Source of the DNA: Aureimonas sp. AU12
GTDB taxonomy: Bacteria > Pseudomonadota > Alphaproteobacteria > Rhizobiales > Rhizobiaceae
NCBI RefSeq assembly: GCF_001463705.1
Contig: NZ_BBWH01000010.1
Location: 94,283 to 158,282 of the forward strand
DNA length: 64,000 nucleotides
Direction of reading: 5' to 3'
Every line of letters starts with the position of its first letter. Position 1 is the first letter of the stretch. This document shows positions 25,664-35,125 of this stretch, piece after piece. A model generated the notes under the pieces. The model saw only the letters and a program-made list of their open reading frames with translations. It did not search any database and was not told the DNA's origin. Made by a program: the position numbers and the translations under genes.

Positions 25664-28600
25664 TCAGGCGTCCTTGCGCTCCAGAAGCGCGCGGATCAGC
25701 GGCTCGTCGATCTTGCCGGTGGCCTGCAGGCCCGACTTCTCCTGGAACTCGCGGATGGCGGTGGTGGTCTGCGAGCCGACCACGCCGTCGGGGCGACCCG
25801 GGTTGTAGCCGAGCTTGATCAGGATCGCCTGCACGTTGCGCACGGCCCGGCCCATGTCGACCGAGGCGGTCTGGTCGCCCTTGGCGGACCAGGCTGGCGG
25901 GATCTCCACCGTGTTCGCGCCCTCGTTGCGGGCGGCCGGCTTCCAGGCGGCGACCTCGGCGTCGATGCGGGTGCGCACCTCCGGCGACAAGGTCTTGCCG
26001 ACCTCTTCCATCTTGGCCAGCGCGTCCTTGTCGCCGGCCTGGCCGACGATCTGGAACCAGCGGTAGGACTGCGACAGGTCCTGCTCGACGCCGGCACCGC
26101 GGGCATAGAGGATGCCGAGATTGTACTGGCTGTCGCGCATGCCGTGATCGGCAGCCTTCACGAACCACTGCGCCGCCGTCTCGGGGTCGGACTTGCCCTC
26201 GATGCCGGTGGCATAGAGCACCGCCAGATTGTGCATGGCGCGGATGTTGCCCTGGTCGGCGGCCAGGAGATACCAGTCGCGCGCAGCGCCCGTGTCGCGG
26301 CCGATGCCGTTGCCCTTCTCGAAGAGCGTGCCGACCGAGTACTGTGCCGGGGCGAAGCCGCGCGAGGCGGACTGACCGAACCAGTTAAGCGCGGCGACCG
26401 GATCGGACGGCGCGGACCGGCCCTCCATCAGGCGCAGACCCACCTCGAACATCGCCATCGGCTCGCCCTTGGCGACGGCTTCGCCGAGCGCGGCGGGGCC
26501 GATGCCGTCGGGCATGGCGGGAACCGCGCCACGCGCCGCTTCCGGCAGCTTGGCCTCGGCGCTGGCGAGGAGCGTGCCCTGCGCCGTTGCGGCAACCGGG
26601 GCAACGTTTACGGCGGGCTCGGCGGCGACTTCGGCCGTCACCGGCATCGTCGCGGTGGCAGTGATGGGTGCTTCGACCGTCGGCAGTTCGGCAGCGGGTG
26701 CCTCGGCGACCACGGGCGGCGCCACCTCTTCGGTCGCAGCGCTCATCTCGGCCGGGGCCGGGGCCGGGACGATCGTCGCGGTGCTTTCGGTGTCGAGCAC
26801 CGGAGCGGGCGTCTCGATTGCCGGGGTCGGAGCTGCGGCGGCGATCTGCGAGCCGTCGTCGACTTCGGCGACCGGCGCGGCGACGACGCCGTCCTGCGGG
26901 CCGAAATAGGCGCGGCCGAGCGGCATGGCCATGAGCGCCAGAAGCACCGCGCCCACCGCCATGAGGATCGGCTTGCGACGACGGCCGGCCTGATCCTTCG
27001 TGGTCAGGCCATCGGCGTCGGCATCGGTCCGGTCACGGATCGCCTCGGCTTCGGCGGCGGCCGCCATCGCCGCCTTGCGGGCGGCAGCGATGAAGTCGGC
27101 CTTGGCCAGCGGCTCGCCCGTCGGTGGCTCGATGCCGCGCTGCTGCTGGCGCACGCGCTCGATGAGCGCGGCGATGTCGGGCGCGCCGGAGCCGGGCTCG
27201 AGCGGACGATTGGCCTCGCGTGTCGCGACGCTCTCGGCGGCGTCGATGGAGGGTGCGTCGATGAGCAGGGGCGCATTCGAACGGATCAGGGCGGCAGGTT
27301 CCACGCTCGGCAGGGTCGCGGCGACGGGATCCGCCATGACGGCGACGGTCGGATGCACGCGTTCGGCGAGGGTCGGCACCTCGGCGGCCGGCTCCTTGCC
27401 GCCGCGACGCGTTAGGTGACGGTTGATCGCGGCGCGAAGGCCCTTCGGCTCGGCGTCGGGTGCGGCCTCGGAGGCGGCCCAGTCGATGCGACCGGCCGAA
27501 TCCTGCGACGGCTGGACCGTCTTCGACTCGTTCGCCGCATCGCTGCGCAGCTCGCTCTCGATCGCCGTCAGCCGCTCGACGATCTTGTGCAGCGTCGTAT
27601 GGACGGCGTCGAACACGCCGAAGGCGCGCTCGTCGCTTTCGCGGCAGAGGGTCTCCAGATTGCGCAGGTCCTGCGCGAGTTCGCGTACATACTCGTTCTC
27701 GCGGCGTCCATCCTCGCCCTGCATGCGGCGCACGGCCTCGTCCGCAGCGGTGCGGGCGGCCATGAGGATCGAGTCGCGGTTCTCGTCGAGCTGGCGCTCC
27801 AGCGCGTCGAGGCGGCGGGAGACCTCCGAGCCCTCTTCGCCGAACGCGATCGGCGCACCGGCGAGATGATCGGCGAGACGGCCGATCTGGGCTTCGAGCG
27901 CCATCATGACGGCGGGATCGACGCCCTTGGCGCCGGCCGACAGCTCGATGCGCTCGGCCAGTTCCGTCAGGCGCGCCTCGAAACGAGACGACGTGTCTTT
28001 GGGTTCGGAGTTGGCGAAGAGGATCTCGACGCGCTCGGCAAGCGTGTCGATGCGGCGACCGAGATCGGCATCGGGCCGGGCGCCCAGTTCCTCGACGCGC
28101 TCGGTGAGGACCGCGATCTGTTCCGACAGGAGATCGGCGTCGCCGGCCTCGGACAGGCGCTCGACGCGCGAGGCGATCTCGGCGACGCGCGCCTCGATCC
28201 GCTCGATCGGCGCCATGTCGAGGGAGACCTGACGATGGACGGTGGCCGAGACGATCGCCGCGGAAATCTCGTCGAGTCGCTCTTCCAGAACCGAGAAATG
28301 ATCGAGATCGGGTTCGCGAATTTCGGCGGCCAGCAGTTCGACGCTTTCGGCCAGCGCCTGGATGCGCGCCTCCATCTGGTCGATCTGCAGGATCTCGGGC
28401 AGGCCGACGAGCGCCAGCTCGATCTCGCCCATGCGCTCCGACAGGCGGGCGATGCCGCCTTCCACAGCCTTGGTTGAGAACCGCTCGGCCATCGCGTCGA
28501 AGCGGGCATCGAGGGCTTCGGGAGCGTTCTGCTCGACGATGAGGTCGAGCTTGGTGCGCAGCGCGCCGAGTTCGTCGCGCAGGAAGCGCGTCAGCGTCTC

Positions 28601-29524
28601 CTCGGTCTGGATCCGCGCGGTCTCGAGATAGCGCGACTCGAACTCTTCCCAGCGCTGTTGGACGGCGAGGATCTGCTCCTCGGTGGCGAGCGAGCGGAGC
28701 GAGCCGCGCAGACGCTCCAGCTCGACGCGCAGATCGCGCTTGGCCTGATTGTCGAGCTCGATGCGGTCGCCGATGCGGGTCTCGAACGCATCCCAGCGCC
28801 GCTGCACGGCTTCGACGGATTCTTCGCGCGCCAGCTGGCCGACCATCGCGGCGACCGAATCGAGTTCGGTGCGCAGCGCGTCGAGCGAGGTCTGGTCGGC
28901 GGTGCCGGCGGTCAGCTCGGTCAGCGCCTCCATGATCTCGAAGATCTCGGCGCCGATCCGATCCGGCCCCTCGCGGTCCGCGATCATCTGCTTGAGGTCG
29001 GCGAAGGAGCGGCGAAGTTCTTCGAGGCGCGGCGAGAGGTCGGGCGTCTCGCGGGCCTGGATATCGGCGCGAAGAGCCGACAGCTCCTCCGCGAGATCCT
29101 TCACCATGGCGAGCGTCGCGCCCTGAAGCTGGATCTGCTCGACCTCGCCGGCGATCGTGCCCATGCGACGCTCGATCGGCGAACCCGCGCGGGTCGGCCT
29201 GGTCCGGGGCGCGGGACGATCCGACACCGGGTCGGCGCTCAACTGCCGTTCCACGGTCAGGGCGGAGACGGCGTCGGCGAGCGACGGGCGACGGGCGCGG
29301 CGCTCGGCAGCCATCATCCGCATCCGCTCACCCGGCGCCTCGCTTGCTTCCGACAGGGACGACTCGTCACCGGTCGCGGCCGGCTCGTCGCGCTTGGCGC
29401 TCGACAGTCTGGACAGGCGGGCTTCGAGGTCTTCGAGGGTCTTCGACAAGGACGAAAAGGAGGAATCGGACGATTTCGCGTCGGTTTCGGCTCGTACCTT
29501 CAAGTGCGGTTCATTCCGAGACAT
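25664..29524 (-). CDS. podJ: PodJ-like polar localisation scaffold (coiled coil, TM, SEL1, PG-binding)
   Basis: 1286 residues. The ATG at 29524 follows GAGGAG; the frame is open to 29749 but without support. The N-terminal ~800 residues are cytoplasmic and rich in long coiled coils (repeated LDEISAAI / LAERVE heptads). A basic stretch and one transmembrane segment (about 850-872, ILMAVGAVLLALMAMPLG) follow, then a Pro/Ala/Val-rich periplasmic linker, four SEL1 repeats (about 1030-1180) and a C-terminal peptidoglycan-binding domain (about 1220-1284). This order is that of PodJ, which organises a cell pole. A GANTC methylation site (29657-29661) lies 133 bases upstream. Confidence 0.82.
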   Translation of the reverse strand: MSRNEPHLKVRAETDAKSSDSSFSSLSKTLEDLEARLSRLSSAKRDEPAATGDESSLSEASEAPGERMRMMAAERRARRPSLADAVSALTVERQLSADPVSDRPAPRTRPTRAGSPIERRMGTIAGEVEQIQLQGATLAMVKDLAEELSALRADIQARETPDLSPRLEELRRSFADLKQMIADREGPDRIGAEIFEIMEALTELTAGTADQTSLDALRTELDSVAAMVGQLAREESVEAVQRRWDAFETRIGDRIELDNQAKRDLRVELERLRGSLRSLATEEQILAVQQRWEEFESRYLETARIQTEETLTRFLRDELGALRTKLDLIVEQNAPEALDARFDAMAERFSTKAVEGGIARLSERMGEIELALVGLPEILQIDQMEARIQALAESVELLAAEIREPDLDHFSVLEERLDEISAAIVSATVHRQVSLDMAPIERIEARVAEIASRVERLSEAGDADLLSEQIAVLTERVEELGARPDADLGRRIDTLAERVEILFANSEPKDTSSRFEARLTELAERIELSAGAKGVDPAVMMALEAQIGRLADHLAGAPIAFGEEGSEVSRRLDALERQLDENRDSILMAARTAADEAVRRMQGEDGRRENEYVRELAQDLRNLETLCRESDERAFGVFDAVHTTLHKIVERLTAIESELRSDAANESKTVQPSQDSAGRIDWAASEAAPDAEPKGLRAAINRHLTRRGGKEPAAEVPTLAERVHPTVAVMADPVAATLPSVEPAALIRSNAPLLIDAPSIDAAESVATREANRPLEPGSGAPDIAALIERVRQQQRGIEPPTGEPLAKADFIAAARKAAMAAAAEAEAIRDRTDADADGLTTKDQAGRRRKPILMAVGAVLLALMAMPLGRAYFGPQDGVVAAPVAEVDDGSQIAAAAPTPAIETPAPVLDTESTATIVPAPAPAEMSAATEEVAPPVVAEAPAAELPTVEAPITATATMPVTAEVAAEPAVNVAPVAATAQGTLLASAEAKLPEAARGAVPAMPDGIGPAALGEAVAKGEPMAMFEVGLRLMEGRSAPSDPVAALNWFGQSASRGFAPAQYSVGTLFEKGNGIGRDTGAARDWYLLAADQGNIRAMHNLAVLYATGIEGKSDPETAAQWFVKAADHGMRDSQYNLGILYARGAGVEQDLSQSYRWFQIVGQAGDKDALAKMEEVGKTLSPEVRTRIDAEVAAWKPAARNEGANTVEIPPAWSAKGDQTASVDMGRAVRNVQAILIKLGYNPGRPDGVVGSQTTTAIREFQEKSGLQATGKIDEPLIRALLERKDA

Positions 29525-29788
29525 CTCATCGCTCCTCTCGCCACCCTGCCCTGCCGAGGCGGCGGCCCGGCCGGTCGACCGGCCTGTTCCCAGCGAAGGT
29601 TCGATCTCCCACGCCATTGCGTTAAGGAGATAGAAAGATAAGCGGGATTGAAGCTGGATTCGCGTGAATGAAACCTTGTGGTCCGGGATCAAAAAATTAA
29701 TATCAATTTCGGGCGAAGGTGTCGCAGCCGGATGTTCCGCAACGTACACCCCCTAGTCGTCGTCGCAAGCGCAGATACATAGAATGAT

Positions 29789-30277
29789 ATGACCCAGCTC
29801 AAAACGGCAGATCCCATAGAAGAGACAGAGTTCAAGGTTGGTATAGACCAACTTCTCGGTCTTGCCGACGACCCGCTGGACACGTCGAGAACGAGCTTCA
29901 AGATCGGAGATCTTGCCCGCGAATTCGGCGTGACGCTGCGGACGTTGCGATTCTACGAGGATCGGGGACTTCTCAGTCCCGAGCGCCGGGGGACGACGCG
30001 GCTCTATTCCCGGCGCGACCGCATGCGGCTTCGTCTGGTGCTGCTGGCCAAGCTGCTCGGCTTTTCGCTGACCGAAGCCAAGCAGATCATCGAGATCTAT
30101 TATCAGGCTGATGGCCGCCGCAAGCAGCTGGAACTGGCGCTGGATCGCTTCGAGGAGCAGAGGCAGATCCTGCTTGAACAGAAGCGCGACATCGAGGAAT
30201 CGCTTCACGCGATGGACGTTTCGCTGAAGTTCGTGCGCGACCGGCTCCATGGCGGCGCAGAGACCGGCAACGCCTGA
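29789..30277 (+). CDS. MerR family transcriptional regulator
   Basis: 162 residues. The winged-helix HTH starts at about residue 37 (FKIGDLAREFGVTLRTLRFYEDRGLLSPERRG), followed by LYSRRDRMRLRLVLLAKLLGFSL, and ends in a dimerising coiled coil (about 108-150). No Cys cluster for metal binding is present, so the inducer is unknown; MerR proteins of this type without metal ligands often respond to metabolic signals. A ~36-residue N-terminal extension precedes the HTH. It is divergent from the podJ-like gene, with 264 bases between the starts, so it could control that promoter, but no operator was identified. Confidence 0.88.
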   Translation: MTQLKTADPIEETEFKVGIDQLLGLADDPLDTSRTSFKIGDLAREFGVTLRTLRFYEDRGLLSPERRGTTRLYSRRDRMRLRLVLLAKLLGFSLTEAKQIIEIYYQADGRRKQLELALDRFEEQRQILLEQKRDIEESLHAMDVSLKFVRDRLHGGAETGNA

Positions 30278-30475
30278 CGCCCGCCGGCCCGCATCGCGGG
30301 CTCTCAAACCCCGCTCGTTGTATTGTTCGCGGCCGCGCGCTGAATTGCAGGGGCTTGCGTGCAACATCGCTGCGAACGCAGCCGCAGTTAGCCGTCGGGC
30401 GAGCCCTCGCGACCCGCGATGATGAACAAAAGATGAAGCAGACCCCGCGGATGCCTTGCATTCTCGGAAGGTAAC

Positions 30476-30495
30476 CTATGCGCAAGGACGCATAG
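30476..30495 (+). promoter_or_regulatory. Perfect hairpin in the leader of the 69-residue gene
   Basis: CTATGCG and CGCATAG form an exact 7-bp stem around the loop CAAGGA, 68 bases before the ATG of the small gene. The loop resembles a ribosome-binding sequence. A dyad-like TGCTGCGCTGCA lies a little further downstream (30501-30512). This suggests a 5' untranslated regulatory element; the type is unknown. Confidence 0.4.
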
Positions 30496-30563
30496 CTCTT
30501 TGTGCTGCGCTGCATCATATTGGCGTTGGGAGACAACTCGCCCGCAATGCCAGAAAGCCTACC

Positions 30564-30773
30564 ATGATGACCGTCCGTACCGAACGCCTCGAAACGCTTC
30601 CGACCCGCCTCGGCGTCTCCTTCCGCCGTCCGGTGACCCTCGACCGCTCGCGTCCGTCGAACCGTTCCCTGCAGGCCAGCGGTCGTCCGGTCTTTCTCGA
30701 CATGGATCCGCTGACGAGCCTCGCCGCCATCCGCGGTTCGATGTTCGAAGCCGGCGCCCCCCACCGCGCTTGA
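30564..30773 (+). CDS. Small basic protein, unknown function
   Basis: 69 residues (opening MMTVRTERLE). No transmembrane segment or signal peptide; the first half is basic and Thr/Arg/Ser-rich, the second half has a mixed helix (DMDPLTSLAAIRGSMFE). I do not recognise the family. Support for a real gene is contextual: a structured leader upstream, a start codon preceded by AAAG, and a strong rho-independent terminator 61 bases after the stop. A transcript is therefore likely; translation is less certain. Confidence 0.5.
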   Translation: MMTVRTERLETLPTRLGVSFRRPVTLDRSRPSNRSLQASGRPVFLDMDPLTSLAAIRGSMFEAGAPHRA

Positions 30774-30834
30774 TCGATCCCGCGCGCCGTCAGCCGTAAG
30801 GCCGGTCGCGCGCCGCTGTTCGTACGAAATGTCG

Positions 30835-30866
30835 AAGGCCCGACGCCCCCCCGTCCGGGCCTTTTT
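30835..30866 (+). terminator. Rho-independent terminator
   Basis: AAGGCCCG pairs with CGGGCCTT across a C-rich loop and is followed by a T-run. It closes the transcript of the small basic-protein gene and stands between it and the convergent prmA. Confidence 0.85.
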
Positions 30867-30943
30867 GCTGTCGAGCGCGCGGAATGGGCGCATCCGCGAG
30901 CAGGATGGCCGCCGTGTCCTCAGCGCGCCGGCCCCTGCAGGGA

Positions 30944-31822
30944 TCAGGCGAGCGGATTGCGGTTGCGCCGGAGATGCAGCGTCACCCATTCCTCCCGCCG
31001 CAGCGTTTGGCGATGGAAGAGGCCCTGCTGGCGATAGGCCGCCAGGACCGCGTTGCGCTGCCGGGCCAGAATTCCCGACAGGATGACGTCGCCGTCCGGC
31101 GTCAGGTGCCGGGCCAGCGTCGGAGCAAGCTTCATCAGCGGTCCCGCAAGGATGTTGGCGACGATGAAGTCGAACGGCGCGAACTCGCGGAAGGCCGGCG
31201 CAGAGAAGCCGGTCGCTGTCGCCAGCGAGACGAAGTCGTGGACGCCGTTCGCCCGCACGTTCTCGCGCGCCACGGCGACGGCTACCGGATCGATGTCGGT
31301 AGCCAGCACGGGAATGCGCGCCAGCTTGGCGACGGCGATGGCCAGAACCGCGCTGCCGGTGCCCAGATCGAGCGCCACCGCCGGGCGGCGACGGCGGATC
31401 ACCGTCTCGATCATCGACAGGCAGCCGGCCGTGGTGCCGTGATGACCGGTGCCGAAGGCCTGCCCCGCCTCGATCTCGATGGACAGATCGTTGGCGCGAA
31501 CGCGCTCGCGGTCATGCGCGCCGTGGACGAGGAAGCGCCCGGCGCGCACCGGCTTCAGCTCGGCCAGAACCTGCGCCATCCAGTCGATCTCGGGCAGATC
31601 CTCGCGCGCCACCTCGAAGCCGGCGAAGGCATCGGTGACGGCCCATTCGTCCACCGCGTCGGCATCCTCGAAATAGACGGAGACCTCGTGGATGTCGGCG
31701 GCCTCGTCGATCTCGGTGATCGCCACGGGCGAGCCGTCCTCGCCGAAGCGCACGTCGAGGCGCTCGTAGAGCGGGGCGGCGTCGCGGCGCGGGCCGCGGG
31801 CATGGAAACGGACCTGACCCAA
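30944..31822 (-). CDS. prmA: Ribosomal protein L11 methyltransferase
   Basis: 292 residues from TTG at 31822. No in-frame ATG exists between the SCO gene stop and the conserved N-terminal domain, and this length fits the family. The N-terminal substrate domain contains ITEIDEAADIHEVSVYFEDAD. The SAM-binding domain shows IEIEAGQAFGTGHHGTTAGCL, ALDLGTGSAVLAIA, ATDIDPVAV and FIVANILAGPL, the PrmA signatures. It trimethylates ribosomal protein L11 in the cytoplasm. It lies 46 bases downstream of the SCO gene. Confidence 0.92.
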   Translation of the reverse strand: MGQVRFHARGPRRDAAPLYERLDVRFGEDGSPVAITEIDEAADIHEVSVYFEDADAVDEWAVTDAFAGFEVAREDLPEIDWMAQVLAELKPVRAGRFLVHGAHDRERVRANDLSIEIEAGQAFGTGHHGTTAGCLSMIETVIRRRRPAVALDLGTGSAVLAIAVAKLARIPVLATDIDPVAVAVARENVRANGVHDFVSLATATGFSAPAFREFAPFDFIVANILAGPLMKLAPTLARHLTPDGDVILSGILARQRNAVLAAYRQQGLFHRQTLRREEWVTLHLRRNRNPLA

Positions 31823-31868
31823 GCGCTTCGTCTTTCTCTCGTCGTCGTTCGGTGGGGCGCGGCCCCGC

Positions 31869-32498
31869 TCAGGAGGCCGAGAGCCGCTCGAGCTTGGCCT
31901 TAGCGGCCGCGGGTGCCTCCCCATAGGCGATCGTGCCCTTGAAGTCTCCCGTCCGATCAAGAAGGATGACCGAGGCGATGTGGTCCATCGTGTAGTCGTC
32001 GCCCTGCGGCACCTTCTTGGCATAGGCGCCGAAACCGTCGAGCATCTTCTGGACGAGCGCCGGTTCGCCGGTGACGGCGGTGATGTCGGGCGAGAGCGAG
32101 CCGACATAGGTCTTGAGGATCTCGGGCGTGTCGCGCTCGGGATCGACGGTGACGAACACGATATTCAGGTCGCGCCCCTCCGCCTTCAGCGCCGACTGGT
32201 AGCCGGCGAGTTCGTAGAGCGTCGTCGGGCAGACGTCGGGGCAGTGGGTGAAGCCGAAGAAAAGCGCGGTCGGGCGGCCGCGCAGAACCGCTTCCGTCAC
32301 CGGCTCGCCGTTCTGGTTGACGAGCTGGAACGAGGAGCCGTAGGCGGCGGCATTGCGCACGACCGCCGTCTCCTGCCGCCCGAACACGTAGACGAGGACG
32401 ATCAGCGCCAGAATTGCGGCCACGAGAAACCAGAGCGCCAGACGCAGCACGGATGTGCGGCGGCGTCGCGCGGCGGTGGTCTTGGGATCGTCGGTCAT
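31869..32498 (-). CDS. SCO1/SenC family copper chaperone
   Basis: 209 residues with an N-terminal membrane anchor (about 18-38) and a periplasmic thioredoxin fold. The copper ligands are complete: C86 and C90 in FGFTHCPDVCP, and H173 in YTMDHIAS. SCO proteins deliver copper to the CuA site of cytochrome c oxidase or act in thiol redox control. It is upstream of prmA on the same strand; no oxidase genes are in the window. Confidence 0.93.
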   Translation of the reverse strand: MTDDPKTTAARRRRTSVLRLALWFLVAAILALIVLVYVFGRQETAVVRNAAAYGSSFQLVNQNGEPVTEAVLRGRPTALFFGFTHCPDVCPTTLYELAGYQSALKAEGRDLNIVFVTVDPERDTPEILKTYVGSLSPDITAVTGEPALVQKMLDGFGAYAKKVPQGDDYTMDHIASVILLDRTGDFKGTIAYGEAPAAAKAKLERLSAS

Positions 32499-32560
32499 CG
32501 CGGCAGCACTCCTCGTCGTCGCCGCGTCCTACAGCAAAGCGGGAGGCCCGGCAAAGGACG

Positions 32561-33766
32561 TCATCGCCGCCCTTCCGCCGCCAGGAAGTAGAGCAGCGCC
32601 GCGGCTGGAAAAGCGAAGGCCATCGCCGCCACGCCGTGCCAGCCGAAACGTTCGAGCACCGGGCTCGTCAGGCTCGACCCCAGCGCGCCGCCGAGGAAGA
32701 AAGTCGTCATGTAGACCGCGTTCAGGCGGTTGCGGATGGTGTCGTCGAGCTGGAAGATCTCGCGCTGGCCGATCACCAGATTGGCCTGCACACCGAGGTC
32801 GAGGAGAATGCCGGCGATGAGCAGCGCCGTGAAGGAGCGAGCCCCCGCAAAAGCCAAGGCCATGGCGCTGGCGGCCAGTGCGATGGCGGCAAGCGTGCCA
32901 GCGCGCGAATGGCCGCCATCTGCGAGGCGTCCGGCGACGGGCGCGGCGAAGACGCCGAGGACGCCGCCAAGCGTGAACAGCGCCACCCATTGTGGAGAGA
33001 GCGAGAAGGGCTCGCGCAGCAGCACGATCGGGGCGCCGGTCCAGAAGATGCCGAAAGCCGCGAACATCGCGGCATGATAGAGCGCGCGCCGACGCAGCAC
33101 CGGCTGGGTGACGAAGAGCCGGCCGAGCGAGGCGATCAGCTCGCCGTAACGCGCGCGATGGACTGGGCGGCGCGTGGGGAAGAGTCTTAGCCCGGCCAGC
33201 GTCAGGCCGGCGACCGCCACCGCCGAGACCGCGAAGATGGCGCGCCACCCCATGAGGCCCGCCAGAAAGCTCGACAGCGGCCGGGCGATGAGGATGCCGC
33301 CGAGAAGGCCCGTCATCACCTCTCCGACGACCTTGCCCCTGCGCTCCGGCGGCGCGAAGCTCGCGGCCAGCGGCACGATCATCTGCGCGGCAGCCGAAGC
33401 GATGCCGACTGCGAGCGTCATCGCGTAGAGAACAGCGATGTTGGGCGCGAAGGCCAACCCGACGAGCCCGATCGCCGCCGCGCTCATCGTCGCCAGAATG
33501 AGGCGCCGGTTCTCGAGGACGTCGCCGAGCGGCACGAGGAGCACCAAACCCAGCGCATAACCGATCTGCGAGGCCGTCACGATCGTGCTCTCGGCAGCGA
33601 CGCTCATGCCGAGATCGGCGCCGATCAGGGCCACCACCGGCTGGGCATAGTAGAGATTGGCGGCGAGCACCCCGGCGGCGACCGCCATCAGGATGGTGGT
33701 CGCGCGCGACAGGGCTGGCGCCGCGGCGGTGTCGGGGAAAGACGTGGCGGTCACGGCGGGACCCAT
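32561..33766 (-). CDS. MFS transporter (DHA-type exporter)
   Basis: 401 residues with twelve predicted transmembrane segments. NLYYAQPVVALIGADLGMS at the first helix, the loop 2-3 motif PLGDVLENRRLI, and the loop 8-9 counterpart APVAGRLADGGHSRAG identify the major facilitator superfamily. The YYAQP start is typical of drug/metabolite exporter families, but the substrate cannot be read from the sequence. It lies 62 bases upstream of the SCO gene on the same strand. Confidence 0.88.
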   Translation of the reverse strand: MGPAVTATSFPDTAAAPALSRATTILMAVAAGVLAANLYYAQPVVALIGADLGMSVAAESTIVTASQIGYALGLVLLVPLGDVLENRRLILATMSAAAIGLVGLAFAPNIAVLYAMTLAVGIASAAAQMIVPLAASFAPPERRGKVVGEVMTGLLGGILIARPLSSFLAGLMGWRAIFAVSAVAVAGLTLAGLRLFPTRRPVHRARYGELIASLGRLFVTQPVLRRRALYHAAMFAAFGIFWTGAPIVLLREPFSLSPQWVALFTLGGVLGVFAAPVAGRLADGGHSRAGTLAAIALAASAMALAFAGARSFTALLIAGILLDLGVQANLVIGQREIFQLDDTIRNRLNAVYMTTFFLGGALGSSLTSPVLERFGWHGVAAMAFAFPAAALLYFLAAEGRR

Positions 33767-34054
33767 GCGGGAGGGCTGAGAGGATGCCGACGACGCGGAA
33801 CAAGCCGTGCGGGCGACCGGCGGATCGGAACTGTTCGCCTAGCTTATAGCGGCCATATCGCAGTGCGAAAAGACGATCGTCGGTAACGCCGCGGCTCGTC
33901 GGCGAAGATCCGACGTCCGGTCGCACGCGCCGAACTGGCGAAATCTTGATCGGCGAAGCCACGATCCTTGGCTCGCGGGCCTTCAACTTCGCGGGCGGGC
34001 ATCCCTATATGGAGACTGACCGTTCGACATCCCATGCCTCAAGGAATCGCCGAC

Positions 34055-35062
34055 ATGAAGACCACGAGAACCCGCCGCTTCGTCGTCGCCCTGGCGGCGA
34101 TGACGCTGGCCTTTTCGACCGTGGTGGTGGATCACGCCGAAGCCCGTCGCGGCGGCAGCTTCGGCAGCCGGGGCACGCGCACCTACCAGTCGGCTCCTGC
34201 GACGAACACGGCGCCGGCCGCCGCGCCCGTGCAGCGCTCGATGACCTCGCCGACGCAGGCCAATAGCGCCGCCGCCGCCACCTCGGGCGCGCGGTCCGGC
34301 ATGTTCGGCGCCGGCTTTGGCGGCGCGATGATGCGCGGCCTTCTCATCGGCGGCCTGTTCGGCATGCTCATGGGCCACGGCTTCGGCGGCCTTGCCGGCA
34401 TGCTCGGCTTCCTCGTCCAGTTCGCGCTTCTCGCGCTCGTCGCCGTCTTCCTCGTGCGCATGTTCCGCCGTCGCTCGAACGGCGGCCCGGCCATGGCCGG
34501 CCGTGCACCGACGCCGAATGGCGCTGGCATGGGCGGCGGCATGACCAATGCCCGCCAGATGTTCGAGGGCTTTGGTTCCAAGGCGGGCGGGGCACAGGGC
34601 GCGGCGCGTGGCGGCTCCGGCAGCGGCCCGGCGGTCAGCGGCAAGCCGGGTACGGATGCGGTCGGCATCGGCCAGGCCGATCTCGACATCTTCGAGCGCA
34701 AGCTGCAGAGCCTGCAGGCCTCCTTCTCGCGCGAGGATTACGCGGGGCTTCGCGAGATCACGACGCCCGAGGTCATGTCCTACCTTTCGGAAGAGCTGGC
34801 GCAGAACACCGCGCGCGGCGTGCGCAACGACGTGCGCGACGTTTCGCTGCTGCAGGGTGACGTCGCCGAAAGCTGGCGCGAAGGCACGCGCGACTTCGCG
34901 ACGGTGGCGATGCGGTACTCGATGATCGACACGATGCGCGACCGGGGCAGCGACCGCGTGGTCGAGGGCAACGAGACGAGCCCGGTGGAATCGACCGAGG
35001 TCTGGACCTTCGTGCGCGAGCGCGGCGCCGAGTGGAAGCTTTCGGCGATCCAGGAAGCCTGA
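34055..35062 (+). CDS. Tim44 domain-containing protein
   Basis: 335 residues. The ATG at 34055 has AAGGA 9 bases upstream; ATGs further up lack a site. A signal peptide (about 1-29) is followed by a Ser/Thr/Ala linker, a Gly/Met-rich hydrophobic segment (GMFGAGFGGAMMRGLLIGGLFGMLMG) and a transmembrane helix (LAGMLGFLVQFALLALVAVFLVRMF is split here: LGFLVQFALLALVAVFL). The Tim44-like domain occupies the C terminus (about 205-335, starting DLDIFERKLQSLQASFSRED). Bacterial Tim44-domain proteins are membrane-linked and little studied. A strong terminator follows. Confidence 0.85.
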   Translation: MKTTRTRRFVVALAAMTLAFSTVVVDHAEARRGGSFGSRGTRTYQSAPATNTAPAAAPVQRSMTSPTQANSAAAATSGARSGMFGAGFGGAMMRGLLIGGLFGMLMGHGFGGLAGMLGFLVQFALLALVAVFLVRMFRRRSNGGPAMAGRAPTPNGAGMGGGMTNARQMFEGFGSKAGGAQGAARGGSGSGPAVSGKPGTDAVGIGQADLDIFERKLQSLQASFSREDYAGLREITTPEVMSYLSEELAQNTARGVRNDVRDVSLLQGDVAESWREGTRDFATVAMRYSMIDTMRDRGSDRVVEGNETSPVESTEVWTFVRERGAEWKLSAIQEA

Positions 35063-35089
35063 CCGCTTCCATCCCCTCCGTAAGGCCAG

Positions 35090-35125
35090 AGGCCGCGACG
35101 CTCATCAGAGCGCCGCGGCCTTTTT
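35090..35125. terminator. Terminator between the Tim44-domain gene and azlD
   Basis: AGGCCGCG pairs with CGCGGCCT, with an inner GCGCTC-type pairing possible, followed by TTTTTC on the plus strand. It ends the Tim44-domain transcript and touches the convergent azlD stop, so it may serve both directions. Confidence 0.8.

Noticed and set aside
24449..27415. A 988-codon plus-strand frame opposite TauE/SafE and the PodJ-like gene
   Set aside because: It spans two real genes and their junction in antisense; composition is Gly/Arg/His-rich without motifs, typical of a shadow frame.
30944..32107. prmA frame extended upstream to 32107
   Set aside because: The extra 95 codons lie inside the SCO gene and do not resemble PrmA; the TTG at 31822 gives the family length.
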